Shown in pieces: positions 1 to 12,775 of a DNA stretch of 64,000 bases. A program made the position numbers and the translations under genes. The notes under the pieces were generated by a model. That model was not told where the DNA came from. It searched no databases and saw only the letters and a list, made by a program, of their open reading frames with translations. Source of the DNA: Thunnus maccoyii (taxonomy: Eukaryota > Chordata > Actinopteri > Scombriformes > Scombridae); assembly GCF_910596095.1 (NCBI RefSeq), contig NC_056550.1:25845001-25909000 (forward strand), written 5' to 3'. The stretch's first letter is position 1. Each line of letters starts with the position of its first letter.

Positions 1-520
1 AAGGGCTACTGTTTTACAGTAGTCCTTTGCCTTTTGGGCTCGGTTTCTAATAACTGTAGCAGTGGGTGTTGAGCAGGATCATGGGGGCAGTAAGTGGCTT
101 GCAATCACAGATCCAGACTCTACAGCTCCGGAGGCAGAAATATCTGGAGAAAGCAACAGGAGGAGACGAGAAAGCAGAAAACTACAGGAGAGAAAAGATA
201 CTGAGTTAGTTAGATGCATTAATGAGACATGAACGCGCACAGATGGAGAGGGAGAAGAGGAGAGAGGAGCTCAGTGCATCATGGGAAGTCCCCCTGGCAG
301 TCTAGGCCTATAGTAGCATAACTAGGAGCTGGTCCAGGGTGGTATTCCAGAAAGCGGGTTTAGTGAAAACTCTGAGTTTGTTAACCCTGAGATGAGGGAA
401 ACTCTAGGTTTCCAGTTCAGAAAGACAGCTAATTTAAACTTGGGGTTACCATGGTAACTATGGTAACTGACGCTAACCATTAGTGGAGGTTTACTGTCTG
501 TCAGAATCTAAATCTTGGTT
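1..520. repeat. interspersed repeat at the window edge
   Basis: The first 27 bases form an imperfect hairpin (GGGCTACTG ... CAGTAGTCC). Text at 345-480 (CAGAAAGCGGGTTTAGTG, GTTAACCCTGAGATGAGGGA, GTTACCATGGTAAC) is of a kind seen repeatedly in fish genomes. Boundaries are uncertain, and the element may continue left of the window. Confidence 0.5.
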
Positions 521-1907
521 GGATATTAGTTTGTTACTCAAGGATTATCTAAAGTTACCGCTTTTATGCGCATTAGTCATTTCTTTGAACAGTGGTTTTT
601 TTTATTACACAGTGTGAATTCAGCCTCAGCTCAGAATAAAACCTCTGTATGTCCTTCTGTTATAACACTGTGACTCTGTCAGTTTGTTAGAGCAGCTCCT
701 GCACTGAAAATGTTTATTGCATAATGTGTAATCTCAGTTTAAATTTAGAAAAGTGATGTGAAGCTTTAGACACTGTCACTAATGATGTGATTGGTCACAT
801 TGATGGAACTCACTGGCCGACTCACACATGTGCAATCTAATGCAATCCAATACAACAGCTCTGCCATAAATTCTACTTTTGTCAGAAAGGTGACAATGTT
901 TTTTGACCAACAGTTAATTGTTTGGTCGATAGAAAATGTTGAAAATGCCCCTTATGAGTTCACAGAACCCAAGTTGATGTCTTCAAATAGTTTTTGTTTT
1001 GTCTGACCAACAGTCCAAAACCCAAAGGTAAACAGAAAACAACAGCAAATTTGAGAATGCGAGAAGTGGCAAAAGTTTCTGTCAATCGACTTATCAATTA
1101 AGCGACTAATTATTTCAGCATGAAACCATAGAAGAGACTACATGTTTACACAGAATCCTTTCATGATCTATCAATAATCTAAAAAAGAATTAATTCAGTA
1201 TTTTTCTATTTTTCTGTTGTGTCCTTAATCTTATTAACTTTGTTTAAAACTGGCAACGCTTACTTCAAACAACCATCGCTCAGAAAGATAAGAACATCTT
1301 TGAAGTGACGGGATGATCGTCATTTCCTTGAAGAATATATGACACTGATTATTTGTGTTACCGTATCATCTGAGCTCTTTAAGTGGTTTACCTGCCACCT
1401 TCTCTGAGCCCATCCAAGTGGATTGACAGGAGCAGCTTTGCCCTTTGTAGTCTCCAGAGAGGCCGGGGTGGACGGTGCTTTGTTTAGTCTGACCCTAGTG
1501 TGTTTCTTCTCCTGCTAAAGCCTTTGGAGACGCCAATCTCAGAGTGCCTGAGTGACTGGCAGCACATCATTCACTGTCAGCTCCCCAAAGCCTCATAGAC
1601 TATAACCCTGATTCTCAACTGGTGCTACTGTCCTACAATAGACATCACTGTTTTCAGCAAAAAGACATAAGGACTGGACTGATGTTGAGATGTCTCTAGA
1701 GGAGTTATAATAACCCTTTTCTATCTAAGACATTGGTGGGAACCATAGGGTTTGGTCTCAAATCCTCAGAATTGAGCATCAGGCAGCAATATTGTATCAA
1801 TACTTTCAACTCAGTGGTGAAATATATTTGGACCCTTCACTTAAATGCAAGTAGTTATACCACAATGTGAAAAAGGTCAATTAAAAATTAAAGTCCTTTG
1901 TGGTCAC
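521..1907. other. intergenic, no gene recognised
   Basis: Apart from the MITE copy at 870-1120, this is AT-rich unique-looking sequence without a supported gene or RNA. Confidence 0.6.
870..1120 (+). mobile_element. AACTAACGATT-type MITE, diverged copy
   Basis: Shares the family markers in order: AGAACCCAAGTTGATGTCTTC, TTTGTCTGACCAACAGTCCA and AACCCAAAGGTAAACAG. It ends near ACTAATTATTTCAGC. The inverted ends are poorly kept. Confidence 0.65.
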
Positions 1908-2588
1908 TTAAAGGCACACTATGCAGGATTGTTGTTTGTAGACACAACATTCAAAGTTGGCCCCTACTCCTCGGCTCAATGGCACCAGAGTGAGAGAGAG
2001 AGCAAAGCGGTGGTCAAGCAAGCTAGAAAGCGAATGAAGAGAGGGAGCGGCGCTAGCGAGAACAAAGCAGTGAATTACATAAATAAAATGTTATTTTGTG
2101 ATTGTTTCACAGCGGTTATTTTCTAGAGCATAAATAAACACGCTCGTATCTCTGCACAATCCTGCAGGAAGGTGCCATATTGCTTGATTTGGTGTGAATG
2201 CAGCAGCTTCATCTGCTGTCCGCTGCGGCCTCTCTGCTGTGCGTCTGTGTGTAGCTCAGCCCCGCCCTCGGTCAAACGCACACACAGACCTGCAGCTCTT
2301 TATACGTCCGTGACACAGAGACAGAGAGCAGAGCAGAGCAGAGGAGAGAGACAGAGCTGTAACCTGGTCGCTACGCTATGAGTCCCGGCCTCACACTCTG
2401 TGCGCTGTTAGGCTGACAACCAGAAATGTCCCGAACACAGCAAAATAATAAGAAAATACAGACAGAGGGCATCTGTAGATACATACTTAGTCACACACTT
2501 CTAGTGGGTCATAAGTGATGATTGAGAGGGATTACTGTCGTATGAGTCTAGACGTTTTTTAGGAAAATCCTGCATAATATGCCTTTAA
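1908..2588 (+). mobile_element. MITE with 21-bp inverted ends
   Basis: About 680 bp bounded by inverted ends: left TTAAAGGCACACTATGCAGG, right (reverse complement) AAAGGCATATTATGCAGG, each next to a TTAA that could be the target duplication. Inside are a G/A-rich block (1990-2055) and a GC-rich block (2215-2380), but no transposase frame; the short open frames here are chance. A reverse-oriented relative lies upstream of cbx2. Confidence 0.75.
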
Positions 2589-4459
2589 ATAAAATGATAT
2601 ATATGTACAAGTATTGGCTTTGATCACCTGGCCAGTGACAGAGGAAAATTAGTCTCATCTTAACCATGGCTCATCTTTGGTCTCTCTCATAAAACTAATA
2701 AGCAAAAATATTTGGATGTAATACTTTGGTATTAAAAGTAAAAGTAGAAGGCTGAAGAATTGTCTCTTTCAGAGTGTTAAATGATACATGAATGTGTAAG
2801 CAACATTTTAATGTTCTAATTATAACAATATAATTATATTTAATATATTGCTCGGTAAATGTACAGTGACTATAGCAACATTAAAGCATCAATAATCGAT
2901 ATTTTCATAACAGTGGATGAGATGGTAGTGTGCGATGTGAGAGGCTAACAGAGAATTATCAGCGACTCTGCAGCTCCTCCTGGCTTTACGGTCACTGTCA
3001 GTGCTCTCATAGCATTGTTTTCGGCTGCAGCAGGCAGCTGTTTTAGGAGAAAAAGCTCTAAAAAGTCACTGTACACTACTTGCTCAGCACCAAACGGCAA
3101 ACAGACACAGTTAGCTGTAGACTAGCTGCTGAACATAGTGGAGCATTTAGCAGCTAAAGAGCCAGATATTTCTCTTATGAGCTGTAAGGGTTAAAAAATG
3201 GGATGTTAAAAGGCAAAATAACTGAGTCAGAGCACTTCCTTGTTGCTGAAACGCATAAGGTCGATACCTCAGCACGCTAAGGAAAGCACAGTATAAGTCA
3301 TATCAGGCAGCACAGAAGCAGACTCCCCGCCAAGCGGAATCAAAAAGACAATAAAAACCATCCGACCACAGACTCCTCAGCTTTCACAGTCAACACTTTC
3401 CCGTCTGTCCTCACCAGCTCAACCTGTTTGTTGCTGCAGGAAATTCTGTGAAATGGGTTTAAATATTAAATAAATCAACTTCATAGAGGTAGAGGAACTA
3501 CTGTCTGTCAAGCTGTGATTGTCATAACTCGGTCTACTTCGCTGCAGTTCTCTCTCGCAAACTCTGCAAAGGCCAGAAGATTGAGTGCCATTGTTATTTT
3601 TAAAAACTCCGCAGGGAAAAGAATGGAAGTTTGCACAAAGCCAGTTCGGGCATCATGCTTCAGAAATTTTTAATGCTCATTTTATCACCACCAGTGCTGT
3701 GAAAACTGCTCAAATGATTGCTTAAATTATTATCTCATTTCATTTTTATTTGTTACACATTCAAGGAACTTTTTTTTTTTTTTTTTTTATATCCATATTT
3801 TTGTGATTTGATGCCGTGACCAGCTGGTGTTCTGCTTTCTTTTTTTGGCTTTTTCAGTTCAGTTTTAGGCTTTTTTTTAAGCTATGCTTTGCCTTAATTG
3901 ACACAATATTTATATTTTATTTGTTTGCCTTTTTTTCCAGATGATTTGCAGAAACAGCAGCGGCGTTTCTCTGTGAGGCTCTGGGTGGTCCGAGTTGGTC
4001 TTCTCCCGCTATGGGGAGTTTCTCGGTTGACTGTCTCTGGACCGCTCAGGTAATTTGAGTGACTCCTAATTAATTGTTACAGCATGGTGAATAGCAGTCC
4101 CCCCCCACCACCCCCTCCTTGTCTTTACTTGCAGACCTCAGTTTGGCGTCAGACTGACATTTAAAGAGAAAAAAAAAAATACAAAATTGTAACTGTGAGT
4201 CAGTCCCAGGGTCGGGTACCGGGCCTCTGTCTCTGAGCCACTATTTTCATACTTGAGTGTCTGGGAAGTTGAATTGGAGCAGTAAACGTTCATAGTCGGT
4301 ATGATGGATTTTCACGGCGCTGTTAAGAATCGGTCGGAGCAGCTGGTCGGAGCAGAGCGACGTCAGGCCGAATGTAAAAACAGACGGGAGTCGACGGTGG
4401 TGATTGGATGTCATATCTATCATACAGATGCATCATCGTTCCAGTCGATTTAAACTCTC
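2589..4459. other. intergenic, no gene recognised
   Basis: AT-rich sequence with a T-run at about 3770-3788 and a poly-C tract near 4100. Sequence at 2700-2760 (TTTGGTATTAAAAGTAAAAG) may be a remnant of the dispersed family seen at 26130-26690. Nothing coding is supported. Confidence 0.55.
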
Positions 4460-5045
4460 TGGTTTCTCTCACTGGTTTACACTGATTGACTAAAGAACAT
4501 TAAAATGACATCAACCTATTTCTGAAGTGAAATTCTGGAAGAATTCAGTCATTTTTTTTAACCAGGAGATATTAGTCCTGGTTGACAGCTAAATCAGCCT
4601 TTATTCCATCATCATCTCGGTTATGGCACCAAAAAAAAAAAAAATTGGTATAATCAGATGAAAGATTATTTCACAAGTTAAAACAAAAACTTCCACGGTC
4701 CTCTGAATGTTCTGTCTCTCTGTCTAAAAATAATTTTCTTTTGTTATTTCGACATAAAAGTCTGTAGCTGCTTACACTGATTGAGTACAAAACATTATAA
4801 TAGCATCAACTTTTTGTGGTGTGAATTTCTAGAAGAGTTATGTCATTTCTGACCAAAATAGATCCCGTCTGAAAGTAGTTCCATCGTGGCAATTTCTCAG
4901 TGGTGACACCATAGAACAGTAAGTATAATCAGATGAAATATCACTACATGTGGACAATATCCTAACTGATTCGTCACACCAAGGAACTAAATTAAACATA
5001 CGTACGTTCGCCAAAACTTCCACAGACATTTGAATACTTCGCCCT
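4460..5045 (+). repeat. diverged tandem duplication, unit about 300 bp
   Basis: Two similar units follow each other. Unit 1 has TTACACTGATTGACTAAAG and ends near AAAACTTCCACGG-type text; unit 2 starts TTACACTGATTGAGTACAAA about 295 bp later and also ends in AAAACTTCCACAGAC. Shared internal text includes ATAATCAGATGAAA and the GAA-TTC-AGAAGA-TT block. A third partial unit is at about 5840-5930 (GACACTGATTTGCTCAAG). Confidence 0.65.
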
Positions 5046-7449
5046 TTTAACTCGGTGTAAGCACGAGTCTACGGTTTCTAACTCTGAGAATGTGGAAACA
5101 GTAAAGTGCAGACTAGTGTGAACGTTAGTCCGTCAGAAAGAAAACACGTCGTTGCTGATTCTTCTTCAGCGCGCCGTGTTTTATTCACCAAACATCTTCG
5201 GCTGTCTCGCCTACATCGGGGAGGTGTCCGAGGCTGTTTGGTTTCCTTACATACAATTAACTGATAAATCACCATGGATACCGTAGATAAAGCACACAAA
5301 ACAACATCATCATCCTTTAAAAAAAAAAACAACTTTGGATGGAATATAATTACTCCTAGTCGATGCGAAGTCTGAACAAGAAATATCAAAGCCTGTAAAT
5401 AACAATCTTTCATCTTAATGCATCAATGGGTAAAAAGGTTGAATATTCATTTTTCAATACAAGGCAACAAATTCTGTATTTATTCAGCCTCATTTTTCAA
5501 ACTCATTTTTCAAAACAGAGTATACTCACTCTCTTAATATTTATGTATAATTCTAACTCATTTCAAAGTCAATCTGTGGTTGACATTAACACATGTTGTG
5601 AGTAGTATTTTTTTAAGAAACGAGTGATAATAATGTTGTTTTCTACACCTGGTATCTATGATGGTTTATCAGTCACATGACTGATTAATGAATTGTATAA
5701 AAGAAAACAGGAAACAGTCTCAGACACCAGACGTGATGACAGCTGAAAACATCTGGTGAGTAAAGCACGGTGTAGTAGAGACAAGCTGTGTACTGTATTT
5801 CAGTTTTGTAAGCATAAATGTAGTTTTTGTAGACATAATACTGCAGTTGACACTGATTTGCTCAAGAATATTAAAATGGCTTCAACTGTTGAGCCATTTC
5901 TCAGTGAAAAGCTTAAATAACCAGATAAAACACACATAAAACATCCTGTATTGTGTAATTTGTCTCCTATCAGATGTGTTTCATACCGTTTATAGCGGGT
6001 TAACTATCCCTTTAAATATTTCCTCTGAGTTATTAGGCTATTATAACACAACTTTGCATCCATGTGATGAACTTTCTTGATTTGTTAAGTATATAATTAA
6101 CTGGCTCAGACATTTCCGTCTGGTTATTTAATCCACTGACCATCTGATTTCCTGGAATATTTACTGTATTGAGATACATGTGATGATATCGTGATATAAT
6201 ATGTTGTGATAGAGGATTTTCTTTCTCCGTGTCGCCCGCTTCTATCCCACAAACTATGATATTCCCTTTTAACTCGCTGAGCACATTCTTTTTCTTTCTA
6301 AAAATACTTTTGTACAAGTATCACTTGTTCATTTTTAGCAATAAAAGCCCTCAGCAGAAGTTACATAATTTAACCCTTTCAAAAACGGTGAGGAATGTGT
6401 TGGCAGTAGCCTGGAAAAAGTTATTTTTATTGATCCATAGTCTCAAATTAGTTTTATGGATACAATAATAAGTTGTATTTGTATCCAAGAATGAAGAAAT
6501 CTTTTATAAAATTGAGCAGATTTCGAAGACAATTCTCTCGTCTTTGCCTTCATATGAGCGTTTAAGCGCAGCGTCTGTTTTTCTTTAATAAAGCACCAGC
6601 TTGAGTCACAGCGTTGGCAGGGATCGACCATCCCGGTTGCTGAGACGAGGTAAAGATCTTAAGCTGGGTGTCTCTGCTTTGCACCCAGTGGGCTTAAACA
6701 TATATCACACTGGCAGTAGGCTGTTTGCTTTCAACCCCCCCCCCCGTCCTCCACTTTCCCTCCCTCCCTCCCTCCCTCCCTCAGCCAGGCCGGCCACTGA
6801 TCCCCTCTCCGTCTCTATCTCACAGTGAATCCCTTCTGGTCAGAGGCAGAACGTTGAGTTTTCACAGTCAAACAGCACCCATGCTGGCGGAGAATTTCTT
6901 TGATCCCCAAAGAGCTTCTACCAGGTCAATGATGTGTATTTAAACCACTTAAATCTGACTTAAAACAAACACAATAAAAGGAATAATCAGTACTTTAAAG
7001 TAGGCAACTGAAGCCTTAACAACACACAATCCAAAGAATATGACATTGTGGGATCCCACTGTTAAATTACCAAGTAATCTCAATGAAGTGCTGTACTAAA
7101 CGCCTCCGAAATGACCATTTAGCATCAACACCGGAAAGAGAATTTAACATATGTGGCTTCTGAATAAGAACGTTTGTCTTTTGCGGCCCAAAAGTCTTGA
7201 CCTCCAGAGTTTTCACATGGCAGGGGGGATAAGATGGGAAAATCTGCAGTTTATTCTGAAGGAGGGCTGTTCTGGGTGTGAAGACTGTGAGCTGTCCTGC
7301 TGACCCCTGTGACTCCTTTGATCACTGGACCTCGGTGACAGTGCACCATTCCACGCCAAATTGCCAAATCACAACACGGCGGATCATCTATCAATCTAGA
7401 TTTCCCCCAAAAGAACAACATTTTATCTGCAGCAGATCTGAAACACTAC
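5046..7449. other. intergenic, no gene recognised
   Basis: AT-rich. Contains the partial third copy of the 300-bp unit near 5840-5930, a run of 11 C (6735-6745) and a (TCCC)n tract (6757-6781). The open frames here show no family signature. Confidence 0.55.
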
Positions 7450-7484
7450 AAGAAGAAGAAGAAGAAGAAGAAGAAGAAAGAAGA
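7450..7484 (+). repeat. (AGA)n microsatellite
   Basis: About 35 bp of AAG/AGA repeat. The Glu-rich short frame across it is an artefact of the repeat. Confidence 0.9.
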
Positions 7485-9040
7485 CAAAACACTCAGCAGC
7501 ATATAAAACATTTGTAACACATTTTCTGAAAACAGTAAGTTGATTAATTGATTAGCTGATTGACAACAATTTTGATCATTCATTCATTGTTATCATTCAT
7601 TAAAGGAAAATGCCAAACATTTGCCTGTTTTATATCAATACAAATTGAATTTTTTTGTGTTTTCAACGCTTTATTGGACAAAAACTACTCTGGGAAATTG
7701 TGATTTTTCACTATATTATCATATTTTATAGACTGAAAAAGATTGATCGACAGTAAAAATAAACCTGAAGGATTTGAATGTAAAATTTAGGATTAACGAC
7801 AGTCAGTAGCTTTGTAACGCTGCAATTTGCGCATAAAAAACCTGAGTGAAAACCAAAAATTTGAAAAAAAAGTTGTAAAACTAAACAACAAAACAAAGCA
7901 TCAGATCTGTGTGGAGCGATGAATACATGAAACAAACAGAAATGTCATATTTCCATCACGTTTTCCACGTCTGAGCTTTGACCGCCGCTCTTTTAACGGA
8001 TACAGCTCAAGTCTTTTAACTGCACCCACGTTGTTTCCCTCACTTCCGTCTTTTCCTTGTGTCTTAGTCCCTCCCACCGAGGCTGCGTTGCAAGGAAACC
8101 GAACGAGGAGAAGAAGAAGAAACGAGGAAATATGTTTTTTTTTTTAGAGAAATGAGACGTCCTTTCCTCAGAAGTGTCTCGTGAAGCGATGTCCGTTTCT
8201 GATGACGCTGGCAGCTGATCGGCTGTCAGTCGGCTTTAACAGCTGTAGACTTCTGATGGTTTATGTCTACACACATGTGCACTGTGGTGATACTAGTAAA
8301 GGTGAACAGTTCTAACTGCCAGAGCAGCTTTTACCTGTTCAACAAACACCTGCACATGAATAAAAACCTGCGTTTATATTATTTATTCATCATTTCCGTG
8401 TGTATTCATTGATATTCTGATTGTGAATTCATTATTTAACAACCCAGAATATGATCAGAGTGTCTTTTGAATGCTGGAAATTATTTATTAAGCGAAATGT
8501 TTGAGGGAAAAAGGAAATTATGTAACTCATAAGAAACCCGACGCTCAGGAATTTTCAGCCTCACATGTGACTGAATGGAAATGACGATAAATGATGTCAA
8601 ATATAAATGTGTTTAAAATGTGTTTCTTGCTGACAGACAGACTCTCTCTGACTTTAATTTCATCCATAATAACAGTTAATGGGGGGGAAAATAACAGATC
8701 ATGAAAAGAAAAATCTTTCTTGTAAATGAAGAAAGTTGTTTATGGTTCTTTTGTTGGTCAGACTGACAAGTCACAGATTTTTAACCAGATGGTGAATCTG
8801 GGGGAGCGATGCACACTACAGTTTAATCTGTAATCTGGCTCCACTCCGGTATGAAACTGCAGCGATGTTGTGATGTATCAGTCCGATCAGCTGTGGCGTC
8901 CAATCAATAACTGCCTTCCAATCCAAGGAGACATGTAAAAGACGGTAAAAGACATCCTTGAAGGCTCCTCAGAGCAGATATAAGAGATGTGAGACAACCT
9001 TCAAAGTGGCGGACCAGAAAGACTTCCGGTTCAGGATGGA
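7485..9040. other. intergenic, no gene recognised
   Basis: Position 7535-7690 contains TTGATTAATTGATTAGCTGA, a possible degraded reverse copy of the AACTAACGATT family. The rest is AT-rich with no supported gene. Confidence 0.5.
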
Positions 9041-9045
9041 GGATC

Positions 9046-9085
9046 TTTGGAAGATCAAATAATAGATATTATTTGATCTTCCAAA
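9046..9085. repeat. near-perfect 40-bp palindrome
   Basis: Arms of 19 bp, TTTGGAAGATCAAATAATA and its exact reverse complement, are separated by only GA (9065-9066). Beyond the arms the pairing continues with a 2-base offset (AGGATC on the left, GATCCT on the right). Confidence 0.95.
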
Positions 9086-9090
9086 TAGAT

Positions 9091-10584
9091 CCTGACCTCA
9101 TCTCATTGTGTCCTCTTCGTCCGCAATGGTCTAACGGCACCAGATTGGAGAATTAGCGCCACAAATGGTCTATCTTGATCAATCAACTCCTAATATTCAC
9201 AGTAACAGCAGTGGAGGCGCAATAACTCTTAAATTTGTTTAAAACTTGAGCTGCTGTTGGATGGGAACATGGCTGTACTTGTCCTACTATGACAACATTA
9301 GCTGTGAAAAGGCCTTTTAGTTCATTCATGTTCAGTTAATGCAAACATAATTGTTCTCCTTGTGTACAAAAACCAGACTACATCTAAAATAAAATGAGAA
9401 CTCTTGATTAAATGTTGTTCTCCATGAAATTAAAACACTTGCATGTGCTGTATAGTTTTTATTTTATTTCTCTTTGTCCTCTGTCCTCTGTACTTCCTGT
9501 TTCTTTTTTGTCACACATCAGGTTTTGGGAAGCGATCAGTTGCAGGAGTCCATTTTTCAGCTGGGCTGTGATCTCAATACTTTCTTGTCATCTCATTTTT
9601 TTTATTGACGTCAAATACACATGAATGCAGCCGGTGTCTGCTGTGGATCTCCGTAGGCTCCATGTCGGGTGTCTGGTGAAATCTTTACGTCGGAGCGTGA
9701 GAAAAAATGCTTCAGAAAACAAACAGCACTCAGGCCGAAGTGGCAGGAAAACGTCTTTGTTTCTGTGTGTGTGTGTTTATGTGACGGTCTAATTTAAACT
9801 AAAACAGATCTCAATGGTACAAATTGCCTGTTAATTCGCTTGTGTGCAACACAGATGTTTGATTTCATTGTCCAATAAATTTTGACATAAGAATCCCTCT
9901 TTAAAAAAAAAAAAAGATCAAATTCCACTTTGAAAATAGTTAATTTGTTACACCGGTGGATGTGTATAAGCTTAAAGGGTCTGATTGTTCACATTCTACA
10001 TGCCGCACGTACAGATAAATGTAAAGCTAAGTGACTTTTTTATGCTCTCGCAGGCTCTCCAGGCATTCTGGGAATCAGTAGAGTGTATAAATCAAGCTTA
10101 ATTAGACACCTGAGCAGGTAGGATCTCTCACTAGTATTTTTATGTTTGACAAAAGAAAGATGAAGTCGAACCACCAACACATTTTCAGAGTTTGACTGTA
10201 GGGCCCTCGGGAGGAATGTGTCTCCCACTAAAGCGTCACCTCTTAAAGAAAGCATATTATGTTACATACAAACATGTCATTTGTGGGACACTGGGGTGGA
10301 AATGTCTCCCTGGGGAGCAATCAGACTGACTCCAGCTTTTTTTTAAAAGTCTCCTCTCTTCGCCACTCCTCATTTTTCAGACCCCCTTAGAATTAGTCGA
10401 AATCCAAGCTTTTTACTATTCGCCTTACCCACACAGCTCAGTTACATTGATTAGAAATCAATTAACATTTTCCTGTTTGAAAGTCACTTTCTGCAATTCA
10501 ACTCCACTGTAGATAAATCAGAGCTTTTTTCTTTTCACAGCAGAGAGTCTGCATTACTTCTCTAGCTCTGACTTTTAACAAATC
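9091..10584. other. intergenic, no gene recognised
   Basis: AT-rich sequence with short GT and A tracts (9765-9775, 9902-9914). I see no gene, RNA or clear repeat family. Confidence 0.5.
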
Positions 10585-10740
10585 TAGAAATGAAACAGAC
10601 TTTTATTGTCTCACAAGAGGAAATTCAGCAAACTAGAATAAAAACAATTAAAAAAAAGCAATAAAATAAAGAGTCTAGTAAGTGCAAATACTCTACACAC
10701 AATAGCAAATAACAGTAAAATATATATATTTATAAACAGT
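10585..10740. repeat. dispersed repeat fragment related to 52730-53030
   Basis: TTTTATTGTCTCACAAGAGG followed by A-rich AATAAAA-containing text. The same opening occurs in altered form at about 52766, which marks it as an interspersed element. Confidence 0.45.
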
Positions 10741-10844
10741 TTTTCATATATAATATATTCGAATTACGTGTGTTTATTTCACATAGAAAAAAATAAATGT
10801 TGACGTTGTTACACATAATTTTTGGAAACCTGTATCTGACCAAG

Positions 10845-10900
10845 AATAAGGATATAGGCGATATTCTATATTTTGTTATCGTCAACAAATCTTATGAAGT
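10845..10900 (-). repeat. terminal fragment related to the foldback family at 29690-30090
   Basis: TCTATATTTTGTTATCGTCAACAAATC resembles the end shared by the copies at 30040-30085 (reverse) and 35395-35460 (TCTATATTTTTCTTACCGTC). Confidence 0.45.
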
Positions 10901-11211
10901 CCAACAATGTGTTGGTCCATCCATTTCTCAGTTTTTAATCATTTTAGGACAATATGGACCTCAGTGGGAGGTTTGCTGCACACCAGTGATTTTACTGGAC
11001 ACCTTGACCGTGTTGCCCAGTTTCGATGCCAACTGATGGATCATATAGAGAGTGAACATGTTTAAAACATCTGGAAATCACAAGCTGACTCAATTTTCTG
11101 GTCGTAGACTCCAAATTGTTATGAAATACAGTGTAATTTATCAGTTTTACAGCCGTTTGTAGAGACATTTCATTACCTTTAATATGCCTTACATTTAGGG
11201 TGTTATTATTA

Positions 11212-11478
11212 TTATTTTCATCATTGATTAGTCTTCTTATTGTTGTCTTGATTCATTGATTATTACTGTATGTCGGTTTACAAAAACTTGGCCAAAACTG
11301 GAAAATGCTGCTCCAGATATTCAATTTACAATTACATAAAGAGAAAAATAGCTGATACACATACTGGAAAACCTGGAACCAGAGAATGATTGGGTTCTTT
11401 TGCTATTAAAAAAATGACCTAAATGATTGATTGATTATCAAAATAGTTGTCAGTTAATTTTGACTAATCATCTAGGTA
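11212..11478 (+). mobile_element. AACTAACGATT-type MITE, diverged copy
   Basis: Recognised from ATTATTTTCATCATTGATTA near the start, CAGATATTCAATTTACAATT in the middle, and TGATTATCAAAATAGTTGTC before the end. Confidence 0.6.
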
Positions 11479-12427
11479 GGTAACTAAGGGAGCAGTTAAC
11501 AATATTACAAGCTGTATTTGTTTTATGTGCACTTTATGCAAAGCTTTAGACAACAGACTTGCCTTATTATTTATATTCTGCAAACATTTTCTCATCAGTT
11601 ATCAATCTATAGGTTAGATTTATTTATAGCAAAGGTTACAGGTCCTTCACAATAAAAGACGGGATAGTAACAAGAACAAGAACACAAGGGGCAACGCGTC
11701 CTTCATTTTAAACTGGACTCTGAGGACGTCCGGTTGTTACTATATGGACACAACATGTCAGAGTAACAATCTCTGGAGTCAGACCTGAACCCAGTCCAGC
11801 CTGTTTAATCCAGTAACAGAAAGGGCATCTTCCCAGCAGGACCCAGGGTGGCTGTGTAAGGTTGCACCCCAACATTTATACACTTGGCACAGGCAACAAA
11901 GCAGCCACTCCTCTGGCAACCACCGCCGGTCATTAAGCATAATTTGTCTGGTATCCCTGTGTTGAAAATGCACAAAGGAGGGTGAATAAAGCCAGCATGA
12001 GGTTGTCTTCTGGGCTGTCATGTGGAGGGATGGTGGGGGGCCCCCATGCCGGGCAGTGGTGGTGGTGGTGGTGGTGGTGAGGCGGAGGGAGGGGGGGCAG
12101 ACAGCGACAGAGAGGCTGGCTGGGGGAGCTCCCACAGGACTGCTTGGGGACAGCAGCAACCCGAGAGGGACGCTCCCCCCCCCTCCTTCACCCCCTACCT
12201 TCCCCTCCAAATCCCACCTACAACCACTGCACCACCCCCTCCCTGCAGCCATGCGTCTGACGGTTAAAACAACAGCCCCTGCGGCCAGCCAGGCTCCAAC
12301 TCCCCTAGTGGATTTATGCCTTTTTCTCAGTTCCCACCACCCTCTCCTACACCCGTCCCTCTGTCTGCTGCTCCATCCTCCATCGGCCAGAAACACTCTC
12401 CTCTTTCTGAATTTCTCTCTCTGTCAG
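11479..12427. other. intergenic with G/C-rich tracts
   Basis: Holds a (TGG)n tract (12057-12079) and adjacent G- and C-rich runs. Long frames overlap on both strands here (11779-12457), but all are low-complexity and lack a family signature. Confidence 0.5.
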
Positions 12428-12775
12428 GGCTACAACAAGGCACTGACCCTATGTTGAGACTTTATGGATTACAGATTGTTGTTATTAATTGATTAACCGT
12501 ATAGTCCTTAATATAAAATGGTGACAGTTACGTCCATCAGAATTTCCCAGAGCCCAAGCTGATGTCTTTAACTGGCTTGTTTTGTCCGATCAAAAGTCCA
12601 GAATCCAAAATATATTCAGCTTATTGTCATATAAAATAGAGAAAAAGCTGAAAATTAGAGAGGATGGAATCAGGAAATGTGGCAGTTTTGCTTACAGAAT
12701 GACACAAATGATTAAGATTGTCAAAATAATTGTCAATTAATTGATTAGTTGACTTTTTGTTTCGGCACAAACCAC
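12428..12775 (+). mobile_element. AACTAACGATT-type MITE, diverged copy
   Basis: Markers in order: GGCTACAACAAGGC, CAGAGCCCAAGCTGATGTC, TTGTTTTGTCCGATCAAAAG, TATATTCAGCTTATTGTCA and GTCAATTAATTGATTAGTTG. It lies about 1.2 kb from a second copy in the same orientation. Confidence 0.7.

Noticed and set aside
1845..2381. Short open frames at the left MITE
   Set aside because: They cross the MITE boundary or lie in its low-complexity core; no transposase motif.
11779..12457. Long overlapping open frames on both strands (205 and 145 codons)
   Set aside because: They arise from (TGG)n and C/G-rich low-complexity DNA; no domain, no homologue recognised, and both strands are open in the same place.
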